Of a DNA stretch of 64,000 nt, positions 26,884-35,874 are shown one piece after another (the stretch's first letter is position 1; each line of letters starts with the position of its first letter). Source of the stretch: Lacicoccus alkaliphilus DSM 16010 (GTDB lineage Bacteria; Bacillota; Bacilli; Staphylococcales; Salinicoccaceae); NCBI RefSeq assembly GCF_900142805.1, contig NZ_FRCF01000002.1:124001-188000 (forward strand), in the 5' to 3' direction. The notes under the pieces were generated by a model that was given only the letters and a program-made list of their open reading frames with translations, was not told the DNA's origin and searched no databases. The position numbers and the translations under genes were made by a program.

Positions 26884-27667
26884 GCGCTTTATGCCAGAAT
26901 GTATTGTTTGGAAGCTTCAAGGTTTTAATCACCCTGTCCGACACCTTTATGCTGACCTGTTCAGTGTTCTGCAGGCTCAGCGCCTCATTGTCGAGCGACA
27001 TGATCGGGTAGTAATCCCGGCTTTTATCGATCATCAATGTCAGCGGGCGGTCTTTATTCAACAGAAAACTGGTGCCGAGCGTCCTGTACTTGTTGTTGTT
27101 GACGCTCGCGAGTTCCGTCACCTGGATTGCTTTGACCAGCGGATCCACCACGGCGCCGCCTAAGGATTTGTTGTAACCGGTCGAACCGGTCGGTGTGCAC
27201 ACTAAAATGCCATCACCGTGGAACTGTTCGAACAGGAAGTCATCAATGTAAATATCCATCATGATCGTCTTGACGATGCTTGAACGGAGTGTGAATTCGT
27301 TCAGGCAGAAGCTCGACTGATTGTCATTGATCTTCACTTCGATGGTGGGGTAATTGCGCACATGCGTCGCCTCGGAAGTCAGGGCTTCTTCAATTTCATG
27401 GCCGTCCTTGTAACAGAAGTCCACATACATATAGTCATCTCTTTCTATGGCGATGCCGATATAGACGCAGTCATTCCTGAATCCGGTTTTCCTTACGGCC
27501 TGCAGGAATGTGCCATCGCCTCCGATCGAAGCGATCAGGTCGGCCTCCGCGCTTGAATCCACAGTATTGATATCTATACTTTTAAAGACTTCGATCAGAT
27601 CTTTTCTGATCCTTTCGGTATCTTTGCCGAAAGGGTCGAAAAAATATACATTTTTGAATTGATCCAC
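26867..27667 (-). CDS. NAD kinase, YtdI/NadK2 type
   Basis: About 266 residues. It phosphorylates NAD to NADP in the cytoplasm. The diagnostic GGDGTF is near residue 50, NEFTLRSS and the CTPTGSTGYNKSLGG motif follow near residue 165. The sequence is closer to YtdI, the second NAD kinase of Bacillus, and the ytdI-sppA-yteJ neighbourhood agrees. The start is the GTG at 27667 with AGGGGT at seven bases; the GTG at 27676 overlaps the ribosome site. A second, PpnK-type copy would be expected elsewhere in the genome. Confidence 0.93.
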   Translation of the reverse strand: MDQFKNVYFFDPFGKDTERIRKDLIEVFKSIDINTVDSSAEADLIASIGGDGTFLQAVRKTGFRNDCVYIGIAIERDDYMYVDFCYKDGHEIEEALTSEATHVRNYPTIEVKINDNQSSFCLNEFTLRSSIVKTIMMDIYIDDFLFEQFHGDGILVCTPTGSTGYNKSLGGAVVDPLVKAIQVTELASVNNNKYRTLGTSFLLNKDRPLTLMIDKSRDYYPIMSLDNEALSLQNTEQVSIKVSDRVIKTLKLPNNTFWHKAQRNFL

Positions 27668-27753
27668 ATGTGCCACCCCTCAAATATTATTTGAATATAC
27701 CATCTATATGTTATCATAAAAGGGAATGGGATTAAATAACAGGGAGTGAGTTC

Positions 27754-28758
27754 ATGAAACGTATTATCGCAGCAGTGATTGCTGCAGCTTTGCTTGTCTT
27801 CGGCATCTTCTTTTCAATCTTCACCAGTCTGTGGGCGAGCGATTTCCAGGATACATTCGACCAGTTCACAGGCGGCGACTTCCCGCCGACGCAGATTGTT
27901 GAGCAGGGGAACCCGGGCAGCCAGATTGCGATGATCAATATCGAAGGCAGTATCATCGACACGGGCAGCCAGCCGGGCATGCTTTCTGCAGACCAGTATA
28001 ATCATCAGCTCGTCATCGAATCATTGAAGCAGGTCATAGAAGACGACACCATACAGGCAGTCCTTCTCAATGTGGATTCACCAGGGGGCGGAGTATATGA
28101 ATCAGCCGAAATACATAAATACCTGGTGGAAGCAGCAGAAGCGGGCAAGACCATATACAGCGCGATGGGCGGCATGGCGGCTTCCGGAGGATATTATGTC
28201 TCCGCACCGGCTGATCGGATATTCGCATCGGAAGAGACCATGACCGGTTCGATCGGCGTCATCATGCAGTCGCTGAATTTCGAGCAGCTTGCCGAAGATA
28301 TCGGCGTCGAATTCAACACCTACACAAGTGGTGATATGAAGGAAATGCTGAGTGCGACAAAGGGGCCGAGCGAGGAAGAGGCGGAATACGTGCAGGGTAT
28401 GGTCGACAGCATGTTCGATGACTTCGTGCAGGTCGTCGCAGACGGCCGTGACATGAGTGAAGACGAGGTCAGGGACCTGGCGGACGGCCGCATTTATCTC
28501 GGTGAAGACGCTATGGATAACGGACTTGTGGACGAAATCGGTTATCTTGAGGATGCAATCGCCGCATTGAAGGAAGAAGTGGGCGGCAACCCCCAGATCA
28601 TCGAATATGGCTATGCCAATAACTTTGCAGGCATCAACCTGAACTATGGCGTGAAAAGCCTCATCGGCGAATTCACAGGCCAGAATGACATCGCACGTAT
28701 AGAGCATCTGATCAATCACCGTCAAGGCCTGCAGCCGATGTACCTGTATGACAGATAA
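27754..28758 (+). CDS. sppA: Signal peptide peptidase SppA
   Basis: Membrane-anchored serine protease of the Ser/Lys dyad type that degrades remnant signal peptides, 334 residues. One N-terminal transmembrane helix (about 5-28) is followed by an extracytoplasmic domain. NVDSPGGGVYESAEIH is conserved near residue 110, GGMAASGGYYVS near residue 140, and the nucleophile Ser is in ETMTGSIGVIMQ near residue 165. The Lys general base is likely in TSGDMKEML or SATKGPSEEE near residue 200. Length is that of the single-domain Gram-positive form. Followed 11 bases later by yteJ. Confidence 0.94.
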   Translation: MKRIIAAVIAAALLVFGIFFSIFTSLWASDFQDTFDQFTGGDFPPTQIVEQGNPGSQIAMINIEGSIIDTGSQPGMLSADQYNHQLVIESLKQVIEDDTIQAVLLNVDSPGGGVYESAEIHKYLVEAAEAGKTIYSAMGGMAASGGYYVSAPADRIFASEETMTGSIGVIMQSLNFEQLAEDIGVEFNTYTSGDMKEMLSATKGPSEEEAEYVQGMVDSMFDDFVQVVADGRDMSEDEVRDLADGRIYLGEDAMDNGLVDEIGYLEDAIAALKEEVGGNPQIIEYGYANNFAGINLNYGVKSLIGEFTGQNDIARIEHLINHRQGLQPMYLYDR

Positions 28759-28769
28759 GGAGGGACAGT

Positions 28770-29357
28770 ATGGAAAATGCACAACCGGAAACAGTCAGAT
28801 ACCAGCCGGCACATGATACATTGACCGACAAACTCGACTACATGTCGAGTGCATCTTTCCTGAGCAGGGCGGTGGCATTCATCATCGACGGCCTTGCAAT
28901 ATGGGGGCTCAGTCAGATCATCATCCATCCTGTCCTCCAGCTGGCAGGAGTGGGGGATGTCTACTTTCTGACACCGATGCTCAGTGTCGCGAATATCGCC
29001 ACCGGAGTTCTTTATTACCTGTACTTCATACTGATGACGTACTTTGCGCAGGCGACACTCGGAAAAATGATTACGGGAATCACTGTAGTGGGCAGGGATT
29101 CAGACAAGCTTTCACTGTCCCAGGTCATATTCCGTGAGCTTGTCGGCAGATACATCAACAATACATTGTGGTACCTGCCTTATCTCGTGGTCCTGTTCAC
29201 AGAGCGCAGGATCGGCCTGCATGATTACTTCGCGGATACTTATGTGGTGAAGAACAGCTTCAACCTCTACAAAAAGGAAATCAAAGCGGGTATGACCGGA
29301 CAGGGACGATCTGACCATCAGGTAGATGGTTTGGGTCATGGCAGAAATCACATTTAA
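28770..29357 (+). CDS. RDD family membrane protein (YteJ-like)
   Basis: The 195-residue membrane protein has the RDD domain: SRAVAFIIDGLAIWG near residue 32, where the Arg and Asp are conserved, then two more membrane segments and QATLGKMITGI and GLHDYFADTYVV motifs. RDD proteins are small membrane proteins of uncertain function, some linked to ion transport. It follows sppA by 11 bases with a GGAGG site, the same pair as yteI-yteJ in Bacillus, where they act in lantibiotic and envelope resistance. Confidence 0.86.
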   Translation: MENAQPETVRYQPAHDTLTDKLDYMSSASFLSRAVAFIIDGLAIWGLSQIIIHPVLQLAGVGDVYFLTPMLSVANIATGVLYYLYFILMTYFAQATLGKMITGITVVGRDSDKLSLSQVIFRELVGRYINNTLWYLPYLVVLFTERRIGLHDYFADTYVVKNSFNLYKKEIKAGMTGQGRSDHQVDGLGHGRNHI

Positions 29358-29411
29358 TGGCAGTCCATGCCCGGGACGGATGGGCCGGCTGACTATGCAG
29401 CCTTCGATGCT

Positions 29412-29472
29412 TTGAAATTTTCATAAAATGTAATATAATGTGTGAAAAGGACTGTTCAGTGATGGACAGTCC
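29412..29472 (+). promoter_or_regulatory. ytxK-ackA promoter and 5' stem-loop
   Basis: TTGAAA at 29412-29417 and TATAAT at 29434-29439, 16 bases apart. The transcript should begin near 29446 and starts almost directly with GGACTGT (29449-29455), which pairs with ACAGTCC (29466-29472). This places a hairpin between promoter and ribosome site. Confidence 0.6.
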
Positions 29473-29496
29473 ATATTTTATGTGAGTGGGGATATA

Positions 29497-30411
29497 ATGG
29501 CGAAAAGTAATTTGGAAAAAGTATATCAGCTGATCGTGGACGGAACTGAAAAAGTCCTGGAGGAAAACAGCGGTATTTCGAGGGTCGAAGCGATGACGGA
29601 GGTACTGCTCTCCCTTCAGATCGAAGAGGGGAAGTATGACTACGCCGACATGAGGAAGGGCGTCCAGTTTGCCTATCTTTATCAGCTGAATAAGGAAAGT
29701 GTGCAGCCGAATCACCAGTTGACACCGGATTCGATCGGTTATCTGATTGCACATCTTGTACAGCTCTTCAAGGAAGAGGATGAAATCAATGTACTTGACG
29801 CGGGGAGCGGCACGGGCCACCTGTCGATGACGATCAGGGAACATGCGGAAAACGTGAACCTCCATGGTGCGGAAGTGGATCCGGTGCTGGCCCGTTTCAA
29901 TGTCGCATTGTGTGAATTTCTTAAAGTCCCGATGGACATTTATCCTCAGAATATCATCGAACCTGCCAGACTGACCGAAATGGACATTGCGGTCGGGGAT
30001 CTTCCGATCGGCTATTATCCACTTGATGTCGAAGGCTTCACGACTGCTTTCAAAGAAGGGAGAAGCTTTGCACATCTTCTGATGCTGGAAGCGGCGATGA
30101 GCTGCCTGAAGGAAGATGGTATCGGCATCTTCGTCGTACCTTCGAACATTCTTGAAGAGAACAATGAGACGATCAAGGAGTTCGTATCGACAGAGGCGAC
30201 CCTGCTGATGTTTTTGAATCTTCCGGACACATTATTCAAGACGGAAAATATGCATAAGTCGATTATTGTCCTGAAAAAAGGATATAAGCCCATTGAGGAC
30301 ATAGAAGTGCTCCTTGGTGACGTGCCCGACTTCAAAAATGCAGAACAGATGAAGCTGTTCCTTGACAGGACGGATGCGTGGTATGAAAAATATGCTGTTA
30401 AGAAAAAGTAG
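29497..30411 (+). CDS. Class I SAM-dependent methyltransferase, YtxK family
   Basis: The protein has about 304 residues, with an N-terminal helical region of about 100 residues and then a Rossmann methyltransferase fold. Motif I is DAGSGTGHLSM near residue 105 and a N6-adenine-like motif IV reads VGDLPIGYYP near residue 165 in place of NPPY. YtxK resembles adenine-specific DNA methylases, but its target is unknown. The ATG follows GAGTGGGG; an upstream GTG at 29482 overlaps that site. The gene is nine bases from ackA and shares its promoter, a conserved pair in Bacillus and Staphylococcus. Confidence 0.88.
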   Translation: MAKSNLEKVYQLIVDGTEKVLEENSGISRVEAMTEVLLSLQIEEGKYDYADMRKGVQFAYLYQLNKESVQPNHQLTPDSIGYLIAHLVQLFKEEDEINVLDAGSGTGHLSMTIREHAENVNLHGAEVDPVLARFNVALCEFLKVPMDIYPQNIIEPARLTEMDIAVGDLPIGYYPLDVEGFTTAFKEGRSFAHLLMLEAAMSCLKEDGIGIFVVPSNILEENNETIKEFVSTEATLLMFLNLPDTLFKTENMHKSIIVLKKGYKPIEDIEVLLGDVPDFKNAEQMKLFLDRTDAWYEKYAVKKK

Positions 30412-30420
30412 GTGGAGAAC

Positions 30421-31611
30421 ATGACTAAAATTTTAGCGGTCAACGCAGGAAGCTCGTCATTTAAATTCCAGCTTTTTGAGATGCCGCAGGAAGTGGAGAT
30501 TGCCAAAGGACAGGCAGAGCGGATTGGAATGGGGGACGGTGTCTTTTCAATTACGGTCGGCGGCGAAAAGAAGTCCAAAGAGCAGAAGTTCGACACGCAT
30601 GAAGAAGCGGTCGATGTCATGCTTGAAGCGCTGGTCAAAAATGGCGCAGTGGATGATATCAATGAAATCGCCGGTTCGGGCCACAGGGTGGTCCACGGCG
30701 GGGAAGCGTTTGATGATTCCGTTCTGATTACTGATGAAGTGGTCGGGAAGATCGAAGAATTGAGTGAACTTGCCCCGCTCCACAATCCGGCCAACCTGAT
30801 GGGCATCCAGGCCTTCCGGGAACAATTGCCGGATGTGCCCCACGTCGCCGTGTTCGATACGTCCTTCCATCAAAGTATGCCTGAAAGCTCGTACTTGTAC
30901 AGCCTCCCTTACAGTTACTACAAAGACTATGGCATCAGAAAGTACGGGTTCCACGGTACAAGCCATAAATATGTGACCCGGAGGGCGAGTGAAATGCTCG
31001 GCAGACCCCTGGATGAACTGAGGCTGATCAGCTGTCATCTCGGCAATGGTGCAAGCATCGCAGCTGTAAAGGGCGGGAAGTCCGTTGATACATCAATGGG
31101 CTTCACACCGCTCGCAGGGGTGACGATGGGCACACGGTCGGGGAATATCGATCCGGCACTCATCCCATACATCATGGAAAAGACCGGCAAAACCGCATCG
31201 GAAGTGCTGAGTGTCCTGAATAAAGAATCCGGGCTGCTCGGGGTCAGTGGATTTTCAAGCGACCTTCGGGATATCGAAGAAGAAGCGAGGAATGGGAGCC
31301 GCCGTGCGGAACTCGCCCTTGATGTCTTCGGTGAGAGGATCCATAAGTATATGGGTTCGTATGCCACACGCATGGGCGGCCTTGATGCGATCATATTCAC
31401 AGCGGGCGTCGGAGAAAATTCGGACATCGTCCGTGAAAAGGTGCTGGAAGGCCTCGAATTCATGGGTGTTTATTTTGATAAATCCATGAATGATGTAAGG
31501 GGTCAGGAAAAATTCATCAACTATCCGCATTCACCGGTGAAAATCATCATCATCCCGACGCGAGAGGAACTCATGATCGCGAGGGATGTCATGCGGATTT
31601 CCGGAATGTAG
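30421..31611 (+). CDS. ackA: Acetate kinase
   Basis: AckA interconverts acetate plus ATP and acetyl phosphate, ending overflow metabolism. About 396 residues. The signatures are [14 protein letters not shown] at the N-terminus, [10 protein letters not shown] near residue 88, the catalytic Asp in [10 protein letters not shown] near residue 145, and [12 protein letters not shown] near residue 205. The start ATG lies after a GGTGGAG site. The gene is cotranscribed with ytxK, and a hairpin terminator follows. No cre box was found in front, unlike Bacillus ackA. Confidence 0.98.
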   Translation: MTKILAVNAGSSSFKFQLFEMPQEVEIAKGQAERIGMGDGVFSITVGGEKKSKEQKFDTHEEAVDVMLEALVKNGAVDDINEIAGSGHRVVHGGEAFDDSVLITDEVVGKIEELSELAPLHNPANLMGIQAFREQLPDVPHVAVFDTSFHQSMPESSYLYSLPYSYYKDYGIRKYGFHGTSHKYVTRRASEMLGRPLDELRLISCHLGNGASIAAVKGGKSVDTSMGFTPLAGVTMGTRSGNIDPALIPYIMEKTGKTASEVLSVLNKESGLLGVSGFSSDLRDIEEEARNGSRRAELALDVFGERIHKYMGSYATRMGGLDAIIFTAGVGENSDIVREKVLEGLEFMGVYFDKSMNDVRGQEKFINYPHSPVKIIIIPTREELMIARDVMRISGM

Positions 31612-31628
31612 ACGCACAGCGTCATCTT

Positions 31629-31666
31629 AAATCACTTCAGCCTTGGAAAAGCTGGAGTGATTTTCC
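31629..31666 (+). terminator. ackA terminator
   Basis: AAATCACTTCAGC pairs with GCTGGAGTGATTT with one mismatch around a nine-base loop, followed by TTCC; the T-run is short. Confidence 0.65.
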
Positions 31667-31685
31667 ATTTGTGCGGAGCAATGGT

Positions 31686-31715
31686 TTGCACTCCTTAAAA
31701 TCGGGAAAATACACT
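31686..31715 (+). promoter_or_regulatory. Probable promoter of the 153-residue protein gene
   Basis: TTGCAC at 31686-31691 and TACACT at 31710-31715 with an 18-base spacer. Confidence 0.4.
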
Positions 31716-31752
31716 AAGAGTGAAACAGATGACTTTCTAAGGAGGAATCATT

Positions 31753-32214
31753 TTGGATAGAGAAGAAATAGTGAATGTATTCGATGAAAAGCTCAAAGCC
31801 GGGGAGGAAGAGGCTGAAACTGTTGAGGATGATGAAAATTCTGAACCTGACCATGCCGGGGGCAGGAAGCTGCTTGACCGTATACTTGAAGAATTTGAGG
31901 ATTATAAAAAGAGTTTTGAAGGAAAGGGTATCGATTTGCGCATCACTTCAGGCGGGGATGATGATCTGGATACTTCCATCCATATATCGGGAATGAGGAA
32001 AAACATCGTCATTTCCTATACCGGCCCCAGTCATGCATTGGAGGTTGATGTCCGGGAAGAGAGGTTCATCCTTCCCCTCGATAAATATACGGAGGATGAA
32101 GTATATGTGGTCGAAGGCACATGGGAGATCAACAGCATGGATTATGCGGAATTTACGGATATGGTGATGCTGAAGCTGCTGGGCGAAAATACCACAGCCC
32201 GTGAACATGAATGA
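31753..32214 (+). CDS. Conserved hypothetical acidic protein
   Basis: The protein has 153 residues, cytoplasmic, strongly acidic in the first 35 residues (EEEAETVEDDENSEPD). A folded part with beta-strand character follows (KGIDLRITSGGDDDLDTSIHISG, then VEGTWEINSMDYAEFTDMVMLKLL). The start is TTG with an AAGGAGG site at good spacing. It has its own promoter and terminator between ackA and the convergent stress protein gene. I do not recognise the family. Confidence 0.7.
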   Translation: MDREEIVNVFDEKLKAGEEEAETVEDDENSEPDHAGGRKLLDRILEEFEDYKKSFEGKGIDLRITSGGDDDLDTSIHISGMRKNIVISYTGPSHALEVDVREERFILPLDKYTEDEVYVVEGTWEINSMDYAEFTDMVMLKLLGENTTAREHE

Positions 32215-32220
32215 AGAAAA

Positions 32221-32243
32221 GAGCCCTCATTTGAGGGCTCTTT
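32221..32243. terminator. Terminator between the 153-residue protein gene and usp
   Basis: GAGCCCTCATTTGAGGGCTC is a near-perfect palindrome with AAAA before and TTT after. Confidence 0.82.
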
Positions 32244-32258
32244 GTCATTCAGCGTGGT

Positions 32259-32780
32259 TTATCGCTTTGTTTCTTCATCGATTTCCTGACCTTCGGATAC
32301 AAGTTCTTCCGTGGCGACAGTCGTTTCGAAGTCTGTCGGGATGTTTTCAGTCCTGACGACCAGAACATCCACACGGGCGTTCCTTACGATCGCTTCGGAA
32401 ACCGAGCCGACGATGAACCTTTCAACTGCGTTAAGACCGGAGGAACCGCAGACGATGATGTCCGCGCCTGTTTTTTCAACTGCTTTTTTAGGAATGATCG
32501 CTTTCGGGGAACCATAGTCGATAATCTTGTCAACATCTTTAAGACCCTGCTCATGAGCCAGTGCTTCATAACCATCCAATAATTTTTTGGCGAATTCATT
32601 TGCACGGTCTGAGATGGAACGGTCGTATGCTTCAACAGATGCAAATGAGCGAGTGTCGATGACATTAATGATAGTCAGTTTTGCGTTGTTACGTTTTGCT
32701 GCGCCGAGCGCTTTGTGGAATGCCCATTCTGCTTCCCTGGAGCCGTCGACTGCAATTAAAAAGTTTTTGTATTCTATCAT
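32259..32780 (-). CDS. Universal stress protein (UspA family)
   Basis: The 173-residue protein has the Usp fold: FLIAVDGSREAEWAF at the N-terminus and the ATP-binding pattern GSSGLNAVERFIVGSVSEAIVRNA near residue 115-140, the G-2x-G-9x-G(S) signature. It is thus probably an ATP-binding Usp. The ATG at 32780 is preferred to 32798 because AAGGGG lies just upstream. The C-terminal tail of about 25 residues is acidic and variable. It lies between ackA and ald, as in staphylococci, and has a good promoter. Confidence 0.92.
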   Translation of the reverse strand: MIEYKNFLIAVDGSREAEWAFHKALGAAKRNNAKLTIINVIDTRSFASVEAYDRSISDRANEFAKKLLDGYEALAHEQGLKDVDKIIDYGSPKAIIPKKAVEKTGADIIVCGSSGLNAVERFIVGSVSEAIVRNARVDVLVVRTENIPTDFETTVATEELVSEGQEIDEETKR

Positions 32781-32831
32781 TTTTGAAACCCCTTTCATCT
32801 TACAATGATGTAATATGCTCTTTCAAATATC

Positions 32832-32860
32832 ATTATACCTACAATTGGGAAAATTGACAA
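32832..32860 (-). promoter_or_regulatory. usp promoter
   Basis: On the minus strand TTGTCA and TATAAT are separated by 17 bases, about 50 bases before the usp start. Confidence 0.62.
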
Positions 32861-32939
32861 TAATCCTCATTGAATAATCATGACGAATTTAAAAACTCGT
32901 GATACAATTGACTCAATCAAAGAAGGGAGATGTTTTAGA

Positions 32940-34052
32940 TTGATAATCGGGGTACCTAAAGAAATCAAAAATAATGAAAGCAGGGTAGGCTTGACGCCCG
33001 GGGGTGTCCATGCATTCGTAACGGCGGGACACACTGTGAAAGTGGAAACGGGTGCCGGCGCTGCTTCTTATTTTGAAGATCAGGATTACATAGATGCCGG
33101 TGCTGACATTGCAGGCTCTGCAGCTGAAGCATGGGATGCTGAGATGGTCGTCAAGGTCAAGGAACCTTTGAAGGAAGAGTTCGGTCACTTCAAAGAAGGG
33201 ATGATTCTCTACACGTTCCTCCACCTCGCACCTGAAGTGGAGCTGACTGAAGCGCTTCTCGATAAAAAGGTTGTATCGATTGCCTATGAAACCATCCAGG
33301 CGCCCAACGGTTCGCTGCCCCTGCTTGCACCCATGAGCGAAGTCGCAGGACGTATGGCGACGCAAATTGGAAGCGAATTCCTGCAGAAGACAAAAGGCGG
33401 AAAAGGGATTCTGCTCGCTGGCGTGCCCGGAGTGGAGCGGGCAACCGTCACCATCATCGGCGGAGGCATGGCCGGCACGAATGCCGCCAAGATGGCGATC
33501 GGATTAGGCGCGAGGGTCAATGTATTGGACTTGAACCCGCAGAGATTAAGGGAACTGGATGACTTGTTCGGTTCGGGTATCCAGACGATGATGTCCTCAC
33601 CTCTTAATATCTCCAACACGGTGAAAGACAGTGACCTGGTCATCGGTGCTGTGCTGATCCCGGGTGCCAAAGCACCGAAGCTGGTTTCAGGGGATATGGT
33701 CAAATCAATGAGTCCGGGCTCCGTGGTCATCGATATTGCAATCGACCAAGGCGGAATTTTCGAAACAACCGACAAGGTCACCACCCATGACGATCCAACA
33801 TACATCAAACACGATGTAGTCCATTACGCAGTGGCGAACATGCCTGGTGCGGTGCCGCGTACATCCACGATTGCGCTCACCAACGCAACCATGAACCTTG
33901 GTGTGCAAATCGCCAACAAAGGCTACCGTAAAGCGGCTCAGGACAACCCGATGCTGCTTGGCGGCTTCAATACACTCGATGGACATGTAACCTACAAGGC
34001 TGTTGCTGAAGCACAGGACCTCGAATATAAAGACGTCAGAGAATTATTGTAA
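32940..34052 (+). CDS. ald: Alanine dehydrogenase
   Basis: Ald reversibly deaminates L-alanine to pyruvate with NAD. About 370 residues. The N-terminal [18 protein letters not shown] and the Rossmann segment [22 protein letters not shown] near residue 170 are family signatures. The catalytic region [14 protein letters not shown] (Lys near 75) and His in LHLAPE (near 95) are present. The start is the TTG at 32940 with AAGGGAG upstream; longer in-frame starts would add residues not found in the family. A bidirectional terminator follows. Confidence 0.96.
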   Translation: MIIGVPKEIKNNESRVGLTPGGVHAFVTAGHTVKVETGAGAASYFEDQDYIDAGADIAGSAAEAWDAEMVVKVKEPLKEEFGHFKEGMILYTFLHLAPEVELTEALLDKKVVSIAYETIQAPNGSLPLLAPMSEVAGRMATQIGSEFLQKTKGGKGILLAGVPGVERATVTIIGGGMAGTNAAKMAIGLGARVNVLDLNPQRLRELDDLFGSGIQTMMSSPLNISNTVKDSDLVIGAVLIPGAKAPKLVSGDMVKSMSPGSVVIDIAIDQGGIFETTDKVTTHDDPTYIKHDVVHYAVANMPGAVPRTSTIALTNATMNLGVQIANKGYRKAAQDNPMLLGGFNTLDGHVTYKAVAEAQDLEYKDVRELL

Positions 34053-34060
34053 AGTGAAAA

Positions 34061-34088
34061 CGGAGTGCAGCCTGCACTCCGTTTTTTT
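34061..34088. terminator. Bidirectional terminator after ald
   Basis: CGGAGTGCA-GCC-TGCACTCCG with AAAA before and TTTTTTT after; it overlaps the end of the convergent minus-strand gene. Confidence 0.87.
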
Positions 34089-34665
34089 ATGGGTGTATAT
34101 ATACGACATCGAAAGGTATGTTTTTTAAAAGCGCTTCACGCTTTTCTTCAGACTCGACGACGGGAATGATCTCAATCCTTTTTTTGGCATGGATCTTCAG
34201 CTTCGCCAACGGCTGAAGTTCACTGTAGTTTTTGAAATCAACGCCGCGGATGTCGAACATCACACCGGAAACATCATACTCGATGAGCTCATCCAGGATG
34301 TGGCTCTGTCTGAAGTAAGGGGTTCTGGAGAAAGCCGGCCCTATTATGAAGTGTCTGTCTCCGATCAGCTTCGACAGCTCGTTCACAAACATGGAGTCCA
34401 AGTGGTGATGGTTGTCCGTAAACACCTCATCGGTGATATAACCTTCCACATTTTTAAAATGTTTGACCGTTTCAAAGACGATGTTCTTGTGCATGAATGG
34501 CTCCTTTTCGTCAGCATGGTTCACGCTGACGAAAATCTCGGCGCCCGGATTCAGGGATTTCGCCATATCCGCAATCACAGGGTTCGGGGCATTGAAGTCC
34601 CGTTGTGACATGACGAGGGATCGGGAATCTGTATTTAAATTATGACAATGATATAGAGTTTTCAT
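34087..34665 (-). CDS. Hypothetical protein, 192 residues
   Basis: A soluble protein starting MKTLYHCHNLNTDSRSLVMS, rich in His and Asp. It shows alternating strand and helix elements with FVSVNHADEKEP, VEGYITDEVFTDNHHHLDSM, GVMFDIRGVDFKNY and KRIEIIPVVESEEKREAL. This could be a TIM-barrel-like or Rossmann-like fold, but I recognise no family or catalytic motif. The ATG at 34665 follows GAGGTG by six bases. It is a single gene between ald and cysK. Confidence 0.72.
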   Translation of the reverse strand: MKTLYHCHNLNTDSRSLVMSQRDFNAPNPVIADMAKSLNPGAEIFVSVNHADEKEPFMHKNIVFETVKHFKNVEGYITDEVFTDNHHHLDSMFVNELSKLIGDRHFIIGPAFSRTPYFRQSHILDELIEYDVSGVMFDIRGVDFKNYSELQPLAKLKIHAKKRIEIIPVVESEEKREALLKNIPFDVVYIHP

Positions 34666-34731
34666 TTTTTTCACCTCGAGAATATATTAACATACTGGCG
34701 GCTGTTTTCAGCAGTTACAATTCCTACTTAT

Positions 34732-34760
34732 TTGATATGCAAAATGTTTTCCTTTATAAT
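34732..34760 (+). promoter_or_regulatory. cysK promoter
   Basis: TTGATA and TATAAT separated by exactly 17 bases, ending about 30 bases before the start codon. Confidence 0.65.
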
Positions 34761-34791
34761 TCGGTATGACTCTAATTTAAAGGTGATTAAA

Positions 34792-35709
34792 ATGACCAGA
34801 TATGAAAATATGACAGAATTGATCGGCGGAACGCCTGCTGTAAGACTGAATAAAGTCGTACCGGAAGACAGTGCGGACATATTCGTCAAACTTGAAATGT
34901 TCAACCCTTCCCGCAGCGTGAAGGACCGTGCAGCCTACAACATGATAAAAAAGGCGGAAGAGGACGGGCTGATCAGACCCGGGGACACATTGATCGAACC
35001 GACGAGCGGGAACACCGGCATCGGACTAGCGATGAATGCTGCTGCAAAAGGATACAGAGCAATATTCGTGCTGCCTGACAATATGACCGAGGAGCGCATC
35101 AACCTGTTGAAAGCATATGGTGCAGAAGTGGTGCTCACGCCAAGTGAAGAAAAGATGCCCGGTGCGATCAAAAGGGCTGAGGAATTGAAAGCGGAGATCC
35201 CGAATGCTTTCATACCGCAGCAGTTTGAAAACTATGCGAATCCTGATATCCACAGGACGACCACTGCAATTGAAATACTCGAGCAGATGGATGGTGACCT
35301 GGATGCATTTGTGGCGACTTCAGGCACCGGGGGCACGATTACCGGCACCGGCGAAACATTGAAGGATGAACTTCCGGGACTGCATGTGGCAGTCGTGGAG
35401 CCGAGCGGGTCTCCGGTACTTTCCGGTGGAAAGCCCGGTAAGCACAAATTGGTGGGGACCTCCCCGGGCTTCATCCCGAACATACTGAATGAAGACGTGT
35501 ATGATGAAATCATCCAGATCGACGACGACGATGCTGTGAACATGTTCAGGAGGCTCGCCAAAGAAGAAGGATTGTTCGTCGGGCCGTCGGCTGCAGCGGC
35601 GGTACATGCGGCGATCCAGGTGGGGCGGAAACTCGGCAAAGGCAAAAGAGTCTTATGCATCGCACCTGACTCCGGTGAGAGATATTTGAGCATGGGGCTG
35701 ATAGAATAG
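34792..35709 (+). CDS. cysK: Cysteine synthase (O-acetylserine sulfhydrylase)
   Basis: The PLP enzyme makes cysteine from O-acetylserine and sulfide. About 305 residues. The PLP Lys lies in PSRSVKDRAAYNMI near residue 42, EPTSGNTGIGLA is the substrate loop near 68, and GTGGTITGTGE binds the PLP phosphate near 177. The C-terminus SGERYLSMGLIE is typical. A CysM-type relation is also possible, but length and motifs fit CysK best. The ATG follows AAAGGTGA. No T-box or other known cysteine-sensing leader is visible upstream. Confidence 0.94.
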   Translation: MTRYENMTELIGGTPAVRLNKVVPEDSADIFVKLEMFNPSRSVKDRAAYNMIKKAEEDGLIRPGDTLIEPTSGNTGIGLAMNAAAKGYRAIFVLPDNMTEERINLLKAYGAEVVLTPSEEKMPGAIKRAEELKAEIPNAFIPQQFENYANPDIHRTTTAIEILEQMDGDLDAFVATSGTGGTITGTGETLKDELPGLHVAVVEPSGSPVLSGGKPGKHKLVGTSPGFIPNILNEDVYDEIIQIDDDDAVNMFRRLAKEEGLFVGPSAAAAVHAAIQVGRKLGKGKRVLCIAPDSGERYLSMGLIE

Positions 35710-35723
35710 AGGCAGATGCCGAG

Positions 35724-35826
35724 CCGGATGGCTGGCTGAATCTATGACGCGCCGTCCGGAAAAGAGTGGAAAATCGGATTGTTCCATATGTGTTTGATGC
35801 TGCATCCGGATTTTTTCCGATTTTCC
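35724..35826 (+). other. Structured intergenic region between cysK and GNAT gene (possible attenuator)
   Basis: Two alternative pairings are visible. CCGGATG (35724-35730) can pair with CATCCGG (35803-35809), which is followed by a six-T run at 35811-35816, like a terminator. GGAAAATCGGA (35768-35778) is the exact complement of TCCGATTTTCC (35816-35826), an 11-bp stem starting at the end of that T-run. No gene fits the interval. Confidence 0.4.
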
Positions 35827-35874
35827 GTACAGACTCAACAGGAGGACGCGGTCCGTCTGAAGGAGAGGTCATAT

